From Actinomycetes bacterium (GTDB lineage: Bacteria; Actinomycetota; Acidimicrobiia; Acidimicrobiales; Acidimicrobiaceae), in the NCBI GenBank assembly GCA_021841935.1, contig JAKCDL010000022.1:1-37286 (forward strand): a stretch of DNA of 37,286 bases, written 5' to 3'. The translations under genes and the position numbers were made by a program. This document shows, piece after piece, positions 10,434 through 18,918 of this stretch (the stretch's first letter is position 1; each line of letters starts with the position of its first letter). The notes under the pieces were generated by a model, which did no database searches, had not been told where the DNA came from, and worked only from the letters and a program-made list of their open reading frames with translations.

Positions 10434-10913
10434 ATGAACCCGTTCCCCGTGCTTGGTCCCGAAGATCACCTCTTACTCACCCCATTTCCCGAATCGGTCG
10501 TGCGCGCACTTATTCGGGGCGAACCGCTTCCCATCGCCACCGCGGAAGATTGGCCCCAACAGGGCACCGTGTTCGGACTTCGAATGTCGGTCGACCATGG
10601 ACATCCACCGGGGTGGATGGTCATCCTGGACGCACTTGTCATTGGAGACTGCGGAATCCACAGCGCCCCGGACCAACATGGTATCATCGAGATTGGCTAC
10701 GGGCTAGCCAGTTCTTACCACTCCAAGGGCATCGGCACTACCGTCGTTCGAATGATCTCCGACTATCTCGGGTCGCTCCCAGAGGTGACGAAGGTGATCG
10801 CTCAGACAGAACCTGGCAATCTGCCCAGCCAACGAGTGCTCACCAAGAACGGCTTCCACGAGGTCGAGAGCGAGGGCGACCTCCTACGATTCGAACGCGC
10901 CGCAACTACTTGA
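10434..10913 (+). CDS. GNAT-family N-acetyltransferase
   Basis: A 159-residue protein of the GNAT superfamily, which moves an acetyl group from acetyl-CoA to an amine. The strand-helix region IGDCGIHSAP...IEIGYGLASSYHSKGIGT holds the acetyl-CoA pyrophosphate loop (SKGIGT, about residues 97-102). The end has the usual NLPSQRVLTKNGF signature of the RimJ/RimL-like branch. The start is ATG 10434. The gene is GC-richer than the core genes and stands alone between a degraded gene and non-coding sequence, so it is probably acquired. Substrate unknown; a drug, ribosomal protein or small amine are all possible. Confidence 0.88.
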   Translation: MNPFPVLGPEDHLLLTPFPESVVRALIRGEPLPIATAEDWPQQGTVFGLRMSVDHGHPPGWMVILDALVIGDCGIHSAPDQHGIIEIGYGLASSYHSKGIGTTVVRMISDYLGSLPEVTKVIAQTEPGNLPSQRVLTKNGFHEVESEGDLLRFERAATT

Positions 10914-11016
10914 TCTCCCAAGTCCATCGCAATCGCGCCATGGGATACATATGAAGGGGGGTTTCCCTCGAGCGACGGACGGAGGTGGCACAGCCGATTC
11001 GCCGAACAAGCGCAAC

Positions 11017-11044
11017 GAACGGGGATCCTTCCGGATCCCCGTTC
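11017..11044. terminator. 12-bp perfect hairpin, possible terminator of the GNAT gene
   Basis: GAACGGGGATCC and GGATCCCCGTTC pair perfectly around a TTCC tetraloop, about 100 bases after the acetyltransferase stop. No T-run follows (AATTCATG), so termination would be of the tail-less kind. Its full symmetry also allows action on the other strand. A protein-binding palindrome is an alternative. Confidence 0.5.
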
Positions 11045-11278
11045 AATTCATGCGAGTCGTTGGCACTCGAACATGAAAGTTGTTGGCAGAGCTGGTGGGC
11101 AGATGCGGGAGTTCCTTCCTCGCAGCGTAGGGCGCGCCCCACGCTTCAAAGTCATCGCGACCCATGTCCAACGAAGAGGAGGCCACGCGCTCAGGCGAGG
11201 AGCCGTTGCCCTAAGGCAACGAGGTGCGAGTGGGAATGTTTACGCCAAAGTAAGTGGTAACAATTAGGGAGTAGTCAA

Positions 11279-11411
11279 GACGCCCGATGGTGCGTGCTCG
11301 ACGAAGTTGCATTGGTCCATGGATGCCTTGTCCGCGTACCTCCTATCCGCGCCTGAACGAAGAAGTTGGAGGGAGAAAGCCCTCACTTTTTTTGGTGGTG
11401 CAACTTAGGAT
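11279..11411. repeat. Diverged dispersed repeat, copy R2
   Basis: This is the partner of the copy at 8511-8615. The segment between the matched block (to 11365) and the shared AACTTAGGAT (11402) has a short hairpin GAGGG/CCCTC followed by ACTTTTTTT (11369-11393). It resembles a small plus-strand terminator and is absent from the other copy. Confidence 0.5.
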
Positions 11412-12219
11412 CGTCAAACCCCGGAGAGTCGTGGACGATCCCTCTGAAGTTCAGCTAAGGACTTGGCAAGGTCCGGGAAGCCCTCTGGCGTCGGCGCTGA
11501 CTTAACTCCGAAACGCTTGGCCGCGTCGAAAGACCCAGCCTCGCTCCCAAGGGTCGCGATACGCTCCGTACTCTCCTCCATTGCTCCACTCCGGAGGAGT
11601 CCGTGCGCGATTTCGTGCGCGCGCTCGCGCTCCAGTATGCAAATGGCTGAAGAAGCCCCGATTCTTTGGGGACCCAAAGGTGCCACAGTTCGCTCGAAAG
11701 TGCGAGTCACTCGTAGATCACGGTTCAGTGAAGCTGCACTCGCTTTATTGCTTGTTCAATTGCGAGTTAGGTACCTACCATACCTTCATGGACCAGCTGC
11801 CCGCACTTCGAGCAGTTCGCGACTGCGTCTACGGACGAGATCGACCTTTCTATTCGGATTCCCTTCGATTCGTAAATCATCGCAGAGTGTTGGTCGGCCC
11901 GACTGGCAAGCCGGCGTGGGGATCTTTGGAATCGAGGAGGTGAATTTGGCGTAATGGCGCGACAGATGGTCTTGTTTCATTCTTCGAGATAATTCCGATC
12001 GGCGTTGTTTGCAGCGCCTTCGAGTATCTGGATCGGGGGTTCAATGTCGTAGCCACAGGACCTGTTGCGACAAAAGAGCTGTTCTCCCATACCTCGAGCC
12101 GTTAGTTCGAATATCGGAAAGTCAAAAATCCCGCGCAGAAATGTAAATTGCAGGCAAGTTTTAGGGCTTATGAAAAGTCGCGGCAGGAATTGACCGCATC
12201 TGAAACGGTAGTTTGTTAG

Positions 12220-12294
12220 TCGGGCTGAGAGGATTTGAACCTCCGACCTCTTGACCCCCAGTCAAGCGCGCTAACCAAGCTGCGCCACAGCCCG
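12220..12294 (-). tRNA. tRNA-Pro (anticodon GGG)
   Basis: The 75-base minus-strand sequence folds into a full cloverleaf. The acceptor stem is CGGGCTG/CAGCCCG with discriminator A. The D-arm is GCGC...GCGC with TTGGTTA in the loop. The anticodon stem CTTGA/TCAAG holds loop CTGGGGG (anticodon GGG). The T-arm is GGAGG/CCTCT around TTCAAAT. CCA is not encoded. Its 3' half and flank are duplicated 3.5 kb to the left at 8651-8721. Confidence 0.95.
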
Positions 12295-12321
12295 AAAAAC
12301 TTTAGAAATTACATAGTAGTC

Positions 12322-12507
12322 CTAGCTAGCCGCACTTCTTGCAGTCACCTCCAATGACTTGCCATAAGTAGAAGCTAATCGCATCAAGTTACCACCTAAG
12401 TAACGCAAACACTTGACCATATGTACGTATACACCTTCCATTGGGCCAAGGCCTCTCGCTCCGCGCATCAGATACCGTAAAATGTGCTGCGACATAAAGT
12501 GGCTCAA
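12322..12507 (-). CDS. Possible small basic protein, unrecognised
   Basis: A 61-codon frame begins with ATG three bases after the stop of the glycosyltransferase gene and ends in front of tRNA-Pro. The product would be basic and Met/Arg-rich (MSHFMSQHILRYLMRGARG) with no domain I know. The spacing suits an operon, but there is no clear ribosome site and the composition is not persuasive. It may be chance. Confidence 0.2.
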   Translation of the reverse strand: MSHFMSQHILRYLMRGARGLGPMEGVYVHMVKCLRYLGGNLMRLASTYGKSLEVTARSAAS

Positions 12508-12510
12508 ACG

Positions 12511-13779
12511 CTAAGTCGCAAAACTTTGATCTTCAATTGAGATTTGCTGCTCTCTCAAGACGAATATTGACACTCCTGTGATCAATATCTGTACTCCAAC
12601 GGCACTTACAAGAACCTCTGCCGCAAAGCCGACAACTAAAAGTAAAAATAGAGACATCCGCTCCAAGACAAACTTTCGCAACAACCTTTGAAGAGAAATA
12701 TCTGTGAAGATCCCAGATGAAGAGCTGAGCCACAAAATCGAGATGGCCATAAATTGAAGCAGCAGAAAAGGAACTCCAGCCCTGTCAGGGGTAACCATGG
12801 TCGAGGCTACGTAGGTAAGCATTGCTAAGAAACTAACACTACTAACGATAAGAACCATCGGGACAAAGAGTAGAGGGAGGTAACTACTCCAAAGTATCGG
12901 AGTTGCTAGCAACATCAGGGCAATTGCAATCAAAAAAGTGGATTCATCGCGCCTAAAAATCCTCGGCATTCGACGCCAGAATCCCATAGTGGCTATAAAA
13001 ATCGCCCCCAAGATCGCGTACGAAACTGCCTTACTTAGGTTCAAGGACACCAGCGCATTTATCAATGAGTATCCCTGAGTGGATTCGTGGCGAGCTAGTT
13101 GTGATAGGAGTCGATAGTAACCGGAAGGGCTCAATGGGGAGAGCATAAAGTTAGCTACAACTGCCAAAGCCGTAAAAAACGCAGTGGCAAAAACAGCGCG
13201 ATAGCGCTGCGATAGAATAAAGAATATACCTATCACGAGTAGGTAAACCTTCGTAAATGCAAGGGCCGTTACGACAAAAGAAGCAATGAAGCTACGGTCT
13301 CGATTGCTCCATAAAATAGCTATTCCACCGAGAAGAAGCGGCGTGAGGGTCCCCATTTGAAGACTAATCAAAGTGGGAGATGCCACGAGAACTAACGCGA
13401 ATAACACTAACTTTGCAGTGAGGTCATCTCGCCACTTTGACCTCAATGTTGATGAGAAGACCAAAACTGCACCAAATAGTGAAGCGATCGAGATCAGCTC
13501 AAAGAAGAACGGACCCCAGTAGGTTCCTAACAGCGATAGCGGGGCAAAGGCAAGCGCGACCAAATAAGGGTAGACGAAAGAGTTTCCCGCGTACACCGCG
13601 CCACTTCCAAGCTTTGGGTACGGCGAACGGCCCTCTAGCACACTTCTTCCGGCCCGGATAAAGACTTGAAGGTCGGCCTGATTTACAGAGGCAATTAGAT
13701 GCACCGACACTAACGTTGCGGCAACTAATCCGACAACAGCGGTGACCTCAGACGTCTTTACTTTCGCCAACATTCTCAT
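12511..13779 (-). CDS. GT87-like (DUF2029) polytopic glycosyltransferase
   Basis: A 422-residue membrane protein with about ten hydrophobic segments. The first external loop carries the GT-C features of this family: DLQVFIRAG with acidic Asp36, then GRSPYP (51-56) and FVYPY before the next helix. Actinobacterial relatives are polyprenyl-phosphate-mannose dependent mannosyltransferases that build cell-envelope glycans; that substrate is inferred, not seen. The start is ATG 13779 (ATG 13773 is a near alternative); a GAGGAG lies about 23 bases upstream, somewhat too far. It sits downstream of the chemoreceptor gene on the same strand with a 188-base AT-rich gap, so co-transcription is uncertain. 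Confidence 0.8.
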   Translation of the reverse strand: MRMLAKVKTSEVTAVVGLVAATLVSVHLIASVNQADLQVFIRAGRSVLEGRSPYPKLGSGAVYAGNSFVYPYLVALAFAPLSLLGTYWGPFFFELISIASLFGAVLVFSSTLRSKWRDDLTAKLVLFALVLVASPTLISLQMGTLTPLLLGGIAILWSNRDRSFIASFVVTALAFTKVYLLVIGIFFILSQRYRAVFATAFFTALAVVANFMLSPLSPSGYYRLLSQLARHESTQGYSLINALVSLNLSKAVSYAILGAIFIATMGFWRRMPRIFRRDESTFLIAIALMLLATPILWSSYLPLLFVPMVLIVSSVSFLAMLTYVASTMVTPDRAGVPFLLLQFMAISILWLSSSSGIFTDISLQRLLRKFVLERMSLFLLLVVGFAAEVLVSAVGVQILITGVSIFVLREQQISIEDQSFAT

Positions 13780-13967
13780 GATACGTACTTAAATGATAAA
13801 TCTCCTCGCTGAAAATCCTGAAAAAAACGTCTCCACGTGATGAAAGTGTAAGGAAAAATAAAAAGTTGAAAAATTAAATGAGAACGCGGCGACCGCGCGA
13901 CAAGAGAGAGGGGCACTTGTCTACGGATCGCCGCGAAATCTGTTTGGATTTAGCTGCTACAAACGCT

Positions 13968-15170
13968 CTATTGTCTAAACGAGTAGTCCTCGCTACCACG
14001 GTAACCAAAGCGGTTCGATGCAGGTGGAGTCTTATCATTTGATGATGAAGAGAGTATGTGAGAAAGATTTCTACTGATATCGGCGGATGCAACGCTCTGC
14101 TCTTCGGCTGCAGCTGCAATCTGGGACACCATATCACCGACACTTGTAACATCGTCGAGGATACGTAGTAGCGCTTCATCTGCTCGTGCTGAAGAACTTT
14201 CTGATTCGCTCACCTTCGAGGTGAAAGAGTCGATAGAGCTCACGGCAGCCTGAGTTCCAGATCGAATGAGTCGAATCTTCTCGGTAATTTCAGTCGCAGC
14301 CGTCCTAGACCTCTCGGCTAGTTGACGAACCTCGTCGGCGACCACAGCAAAGCCCTTACCAGCGCTACCTGCCCTAGCAGCCTCAATTGCAGCATTTAGA
14401 GCTAAGAGGTTGGTCTGCTCGGCGATTGATTTGATTGAGGTAACGATCGAATCGATCTCTTCACTCTGCGTACCGAGATCTTGGATGATCTCAGCGGTCT
14501 CTTTGACCTTGAAGGCGACTTCCCTCATCGACTCGCTAGCACTCTGGATATATCCCTTTGACTCGCTCGTAGTTGACGAAGCTTTGATTGAGGAGTCAGA
14601 GGCCACCTGAGAGCTCCTAGCAATTTCAGCGACTGTCGCACTCATCTCTTCAAGGGCGGCAGCGATAGCCGATACTCTATCGTTAATTGTGCCCTTTCGT
14701 TCGGCTTCTAGGGCAGCTTGGGCTCGCTCTAGTTGCTTTTCAACCGATATATCGCTCCAGCAAGCCATATAGGCAAGAAGTTCACCTTTTTTCTCAGGAT
14801 GCCAAATCGGGTAAGTCTTTGTTTGAAAGTAAATATCGGCGGTCATCGGAATGTCTGCGACGTGATCCTTATCGGAGCCGCTACCCATTCCACTAAGTAT
14901 CCGCCTCACTCTATCCGGATCTTTATGGAACTGGTGGATAGAGTTGTTCATTGCGTGGAGGATATCAGCACCAGGGCGCGCCGCTGAAAGCTGAGTGTAG
15001 TACTTTTCCATAGTTGCCTTCGCGGCAGCGTTCATGTAGAAGATCTTGTTATCCTTTGTGGTGTCACAAAGCATAACTATGTTATCTACACGATCGAGAA
15101 CTGCGTATAGCTTCTCGACTTCTAGTGAGTTATCGCTTTTTCCAAACATAATCACTCTTTCGGCACTCAT
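13968..15170 (-). CDS. Soluble PAS-domain methyl-accepting chemotaxis protein
   Basis: The 400-residue protein has no membrane segment. A PAS-like sensor spans about residues 18-145 ([15 protein letters not shown] ... [15 protein letters not shown]). The chemoreceptor signalling coiled coil follows from about 160 to 375, with the conserved hairpin tip [18 protein letters not shown] (251-268) and [15 protein letters not shown]. It should form cytoplasmic arrays with CheA/CheW and respond to an internal or diffusible signal. There is no C-terminal CheR-binding pentapeptide. ATG 15170 lacks a ribosome site, while ATG 15149 (MFGKSD) follows GAAAGAG at good distance and may be the true start. No other che or flagellar gene is in the window. 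Confidence 0.93.
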   Translation of the reverse strand: MSAERVIMFGKSDNSLEVEKLYAVLDRVDNIVMLCDTTKDNKIFYMNAAAKATMEKYYTQLSAARPGADILHAMNNSIHQFHKDPDRVRRILSGMGSGSDKDHVADIPMTADIYFQTKTYPIWHPEKKGELLAYMACWSDISVEKQLERAQAALEAERKGTINDRVSAIAAALEEMSATVAEIARSSQVASDSSIKASSTTSESKGYIQSASESMREVAFKVKETAEIIQDLGTQSEEIDSIVTSIKSIAEQTNLLALNAAIEAARAGSAGKGFAVVADEVRQLAERSRTAATEITEKIRLIRSGTQAAVSSIDSFTSKVSESESSSARADEALLRILDDVTSVGDMVSQIAAAAEEQSVASADISRNLSHILSSSSNDKTPPASNRFGYRGSEDYSFRQ

Positions 15171-15664
15171 AGTGATTTAGTTGAAGCAAATTTCACAAAA
15201 AATAAAAGCGTAAATAAACTCCTTTCGCCATTTATGAATCCCAAATTTAGGACTAAATAAAATATAAGAATTACAATTCGCTTTGCAAGCGGCCGGTGCA
15301 GGTATCGCCGCTGCAGACAGGAAGACTCCCAGGCCATCACCTCTTTAAATGAAGTATCAAACGATCTCATCACATTAAGGCACCTAAGGCGTGCTTCGGA
15401 AAAAAGTAAGATCCGGTCGGAGAAAATTGCTCCGAACTGATAGGCATCGAGTGAAAAGAGGAATAAATCTCTACGTTTCTCATCCTAAATTTAGAAATAG
15501 TTGATTCTTTTTATTATGAAAAAAAGTAAAGCAGCATTTACGATGACCCAAAAATCAGGACAATTTGCCAAAGATAACGAGGTAGGAATTAAGTAGCAAA
15601 ATGAAACTCAATGCAAATATGCCGGAATTTTCTCTTTAGGGTTACTTTACGGGATCACAAACCA
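15171..15664. other. AT-rich intergenic region
   Basis: About 490 bases between the chemoreceptor and the zinc-ribbon gene with no convincing gene. A 68-codon minus-strand frame (15167-15373) overlaps the chemoreceptor start by ATGA and has one hydrophobic stretch (RIVILIFYLVLNLGF), but it looks like chance in AT-rich DNA. The region should contain the chemoreceptor promoter. Confidence 0.5.
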
Positions 15665-15862
15665 CTAGAAGTGGTGGTACAGATAGACACTTAATTGAAC
15701 AATGCGATAGACGAGATATATTGCCGTAGCGACCACCAGAAGCTTAAAGTGCCACGGAGCCTTCTTGGGTTTGACTATTGGTGTATCACAGACTGGGCAG
15801 TGGCCATTGCGAGGGATTCGATCATCGTCCTGAAATTTAGCGCATGTTTCACACCAAGCCAC
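15665..15862 (-). CDS. Small zinc-ribbon membrane protein
   Basis: A 65-residue protein with a short zinc ribbon at the N-terminus, Cys4-x2-Cys7 and Cys22-x2-Cys25 (WCETC and HCPVC). A basic linker (KPKKAPWHFK) and one transmembrane helix at about 41-60 follow. The cysteine-rich part is predicted on the cytoplasmic side by the positive-inside rule. It is downstream of the carboxylase gene on the same strand with a 90-base gap. I do not know a function; the compact ribbon-plus-helix design suits a scaffold or partner protein. Confidence 0.75.
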   Translation of the reverse strand: MAWCETCAKFQDDDRIPRNGHCPVCDTPIVKPKKAPWHFKLLVVATAIYLVYRIVQLSVYLYHHF

Positions 15863-15952
15863 TACTGACCTCTACCTCTTCTAACAACACGACCATTCTA
15901 ACAACAACAGCTGAAAATAGCAGAAGTAGCCAAGTAGCGGTCGTTGAAGAGA

Positions 15953-17476
15953 TCAGACAGGGTGTACACCGTGGTGCTTAGGGTCTTCGACCCGGGGCTT
16001 ATTCGAAGTCATCCTGAATCTACGAATTACCTCTCGGCGAAGGTCTCTAATTGAAATGACATCGTCTACCACCAGTTCCGAGGCCAACTTCATCAGATCG
16101 ACGTCCTCTTCGTACTCTTTGCGCTTTTGGAAGATGAACTCCTCACGCTCCTTAGGATCCTCGATCGCGGCGATGTAGTTAGCATAAACTGCATTTACCG
16201 CAGCTTCAGGTCCCATAACTGCAACCTCTGCCCCTTCAAGTGCAATAGTGGCCTCAGGAGAAAAAGCTGGCCCCGCCATGGCGTATAATCCTGCGCCATA
16301 GGCCTTTCGTACTATCACAGTGAGCTTAGGAACTTTAGTCTCTGATACGGCTGATATCATCTTTGCTCCATGGCGTATGATTCCCTGGCGTTCAACTTCA
16401 CTGCCGATCATAAAACCAGGTACATCAGCTAAAAACAGAAGCGGGATATTGAAGGCGTCGCAGAGCCAGATAAACCTAGCAGCCTTATCAGCAGAGTCAA
16501 CAAAGAGCACTCCCCCACGACTTGCTGGGTTGTTAGCGACTACTCCGACCACTTTCCCGTCGACCCTACTTAGGCCAACCACGATCTCGGGAGCAAATAG
16601 TGGCTTTACCTCAAAGAATGACCCTTCGTCGACGATGCCCTCTATGACCTTAAAGATTGAATATCCCGACTGGGAAGATACCGGAAGGACAGATTCGTCA
16701 AGTTCGTAGGCGGGGCTTACGGGGCGATAGGTGGGGGCAAAGTTTCTGAAGTTAGTTGGAAAGTACGATAAGTACTCCCGAATTGCTTCGATTACCTCTT
16801 CGTCACTTTGATAGAGGTTGTCTCCGCAACCAGAGACGGAGGCGTGCATTCTCGCTCCACCCATCTCATCTAGCGAGACCTTCTCACCGATCACAACTTC
16901 GGCCATTCGGGGCGATCCAAGATACATGGATGCATTTCCATCGACCATGAAGACAACGTCACAGAAGGCCGGAATATAAGCGCCACCGGCCGCCGACGGC
17001 CCAAATAGCCCGCAAACCTGAGGAACCCTCCCGGAGAGTGCGACTTGATTGTAAAAGATTCTTCCTGCCCCGCGACGACCCGGGAAAAGTTGAACTTGAT
17101 CTGTGATGCGTGCCCCAGCCGAATCTACAAGAAAGACGAGGGGTATCTCAAGGGTCATCGCCATCTCCGTGACCCTAATTATCTTTTCAACGGTACGTGC
17201 TCCCCAAGAACCCGCCTTGACTGAGGTGTCATTGGCCATTGCACATACCGGACGGCCATCTACTTCACCGACACCAATAACAACACCGTCGGCATAGTAG
17301 CCTTTGTTCATTGAATTTGCGAAGAGGCCATCTTCAACAAAGGTACCCTCGTCAAAGAGGAGATCGATACGCTCTCTGACTCCGAGCTTTCCCTTAGCAT
17401 GCAATTTATCGAGGGCCTCTTTGCCGCCGCCATCGATGAGGCGCGATCGGAGGCTCTGAATCGGTTCTTCAGCCAC
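15953..17476 (-). CDS. Acyl-CoA carboxylase beta (carboxyltransferase) subunit, PccB/AccD type
   Basis: The 507-residue protein is full length for the biotin-dependent carboxyltransferase that moves CO2 from carboxybiotin to propionyl- or acetyl-CoA. Visible motifs include GPSAAGGAYIPAFCDVVFMV in the N-terminal half and NNPASRGGVLFVDSADKAARF with PLLFLADVPGFMIG in the C-terminal half. Both contribute the oxyanion holes and CoA site. The chain ends in a typical IRRFRM segment plus a short tail. The start is GTG at 17476 with GGA six bases before it. The biotin-carrying alpha subunit is not in the window. Whether the substrate is acetyl- or propionyl-CoA cannot be decided here. Confidence 0.96.
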   Translation of the reverse strand: MAEEPIQSLRSRLIDGGGKEALDKLHAKGKLGVRERIDLLFDEGTFVEDGLFANSMNKGYYADGVVIGVGEVDGRPVCAMANDTSVKAGSWGARTVEKIIRVTEMAMTLEIPLVFLVDSAGARITDQVQLFPGRRGAGRIFYNQVALSGRVPQVCGLFGPSAAGGAYIPAFCDVVFMVDGNASMYLGSPRMAEVVIGEKVSLDEMGGARMHASVSGCGDNLYQSDEEVIEAIREYLSYFPTNFRNFAPTYRPVSPAYELDESVLPVSSQSGYSIFKVIEGIVDEGSFFEVKPLFAPEIVVGLSRVDGKVVGVVANNPASRGGVLFVDSADKAARFIWLCDAFNIPLLFLADVPGFMIGSEVERQGIIRHGAKMISAVSETKVPKLTVIVRKAYGAGLYAMAGPAFSPEATIALEGAEVAVMGPEAAVNAVYANYIAAIEDPKEREEFIFQKRKEYEEDVDLMKLASELVVDDVISIRDLRREVIRRFRMTSNKPRVEDPKHHGVHPV

Positions 17477-17548
17477 TTCAAATCCATCTAGCTCGGCGAA
17501 ATGCCTTCGGTAGAGACTCTACTTTATATTGATCGCAGCCACCAGCGA

Positions 17549-18856
17549 TTAACCATCGGAGCGTCGTCGCACCCTCATTTTTATCGGGGTTGGTCCTAAT
17601 GCGAAGCGCTCACGCAACTTACGCTCTAGATAACGCATATACGAATTATCGATTGGGCGAGACGAAAAGAGTGTAAAGGTCGGAGGATCTGTTGCCCCTT
17701 GAACCGCGTAGAGGATCTTGGTTCCCTTTGGTGGGTGAATGCTCTGAAATTCTGCTATCGCTAGGTTCAACTCACGGGTTGGAATTCTCTGACGATATGC
17801 GACGATCGCGTTTTGAACAGCAGGAAGAATTCGATGCGTCGCAAGTCCAGTCTTAGCGCTAATCCTAATAAATGGTGCATATGTAAGAAATGCGAGCTTC
17901 TCTTCGGCCTCTGCTCCGCGTTCTACCTTCTCTTCAGCGCTTAACTCTTCCCACTTATTTAGAACTACCACAACTGGTGACCCTGCGGCATCGATACGCT
18001 CGGCGAGCCTTTGGTCCTGATGGGTTACACCCTCCATGCCGTCGACTACCAGAATTGCAACGTCAGCACGGTCGATCGACTTGAGAGCCCTAACCATCGA
18101 ATAGTACTCAGTGCCACTCGATTGATTGGCTCGACGTCTCATGCCGGCAGTATCTACGAAACGAAGGGTTCCAATTTCAGTCTCAACAATTGTGTCGACT
18201 GAGTCCGTTGTGGTTCCTGGCATGTCGTGTACAACTGATAGGTCGTCACCGACCAACCTATTGAAGAGGGTCGACTTGCCAACGTTTGGCCGTCCGATGA
18301 TGGCAACGGCGAAGATATCGCTCTCTCTAGTTGATGTCGAGTCTTCATCTGAATCAATTTCGTCAAAGTGTCCGAGTTTTTCAACTACGAGATCAAGGAG
18401 ATCACCCGTCATTGTGCCATGTAGAGCTGAAACTGGTTGAAGATCGTCAAAACCTAGTGCCGCAAATTCCCAAGCTGCAAATTGTCTCGCCTCAGATTCA
18501 GCCTTATTAGCTACCACGATAACTGGTATCTTGGTGCGTCGAAGAACGCGCGCTACATCTGAATCTTCGTTGGTCAAGCCAACCGCAGAGTCAACCACCA
18601 GTAGAGCCACGTCACACTCACCCATAGCGGAGAGCGACTTTTGAGAGATCTTCTCCTCTAATTCGTCGCCCTCGGCTAGAAAGCCGCCGGTATCGACGAT
18701 CTCGAAGGAGACGCCGCGCCACGAGGCGACGTAAGACTTTTTGTCTCTTGTAACTCCGGCCTTCTCCTCTACGATCGCCTCTTGTCGGCCTACTATACGA
18801 TTAACAAGGGTCGACTTGCCAACGTTTGGCCGTCCGACTATCGCAACCTTCTTCAT
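17549..18856 (-). CDS. der: Ribosome biogenesis GTPase Der (EngA)
   Basis: Der carries two consecutive GTPase domains and a C-terminal KH-like domain and acts in 50S subunit assembly. Domain one has GRPNVGKS (8-15), DTGG (55-58) and NKAE (117-120). Domain two has GRPNVGKST (188-196), DTAGMRRR and NKWE. The end, IHPPKGTKILYAVQGA to RVRRRS, is the KH-like part. GTG 18868 is an in-frame upstream start, but ATG 18856 (MKKVAIVG) follows GGAG at eight bases and is preferred, giving 435 residues. It is read after the DUF512 gene on the same strand, a conserved pairing in many Gram-positive bacteria. The plsC and cmk genes lie just beyond ispH. Confidence 0.97.
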   Translation of the reverse strand: MKKVAIVGRPNVGKSTLVNRIVGRQEAIVEEKAGVTRDKKSYVASWRGVSFEIVDTGGFLAEGDELEEKISQKSLSAMGECDVALLVVDSAVGLTNEDSDVARVLRRTKIPVIVVANKAESEARQFAAWEFAALGFDDLQPVSALHGTMTGDLLDLVVEKLGHFDEIDSDEDSTSTRESDIFAVAIIGRPNVGKSTLFNRLVGDDLSVVHDMPGTTTDSVDTIVETEIGTLRFVDTAGMRRRANQSSGTEYYSMVRALKSIDRADVAILVVDGMEGVTHQDQRLAERIDAAGSPVVVVLNKWEELSAEEKVERGAEAEEKLAFLTYAPFIRISAKTGLATHRILPAVQNAIVAYRQRIPTRELNLAIAEFQSIHPPKGTKILYAVQGATDPPTFTLFSSRPIDNSYMRYLERKLRERFALGPTPIKMRVRRRSDG

Positions 18857-18918
18857 ACAAATCTCCACATAAACAAATCATCGAGGTCAAAAATTATCGT
18901 TGACCTAAGGGGTATGAG

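Larger units (their letters stand above)
10914..12219. other. 1.3 kb without an intact gene, probably decayed accessory DNA
   Basis: Several overlapping open frames exist on both strands (11414-11710 minus, 11463-11954 plus, 11581-11943 plus), but none has recognisable protein features. They exclude each other, as in GC-rich non-coding sequence. A stop-free stretch near 11947-12106 (plus) reads GLVSFFEIIPIGVVCSAFEY, coding-like, with no usable start; it may be a gene scrap. The region also contains hairpins at 11017-11044 and around 11204-11221 (CGTTGCC/GGCAACG), and repeat copy R2. Confidence 0.45.

Noticed and set aside
10550..10954. 134-codon frame overlapping the acetyltransferase gene on the same strand
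   Set aside because: The acetyltransferase frame has clear GNAT motifs; the other frame is Arg/Pro-rich and without motifs.
11463..11954. Open frames of 98 to 163 codons on both strands
   Set aside because: They overlap each other, are Arg/Ser-rich and show no domain pattern; typical of GC-rich non-coding DNA.
15167..15373. 68-codon frame overlapping the chemoreceptor start by ATGA
   Set aside because: The overlap looks operon-like, but the product is AT-driven sequence with no ribosome site and no recognisable features.
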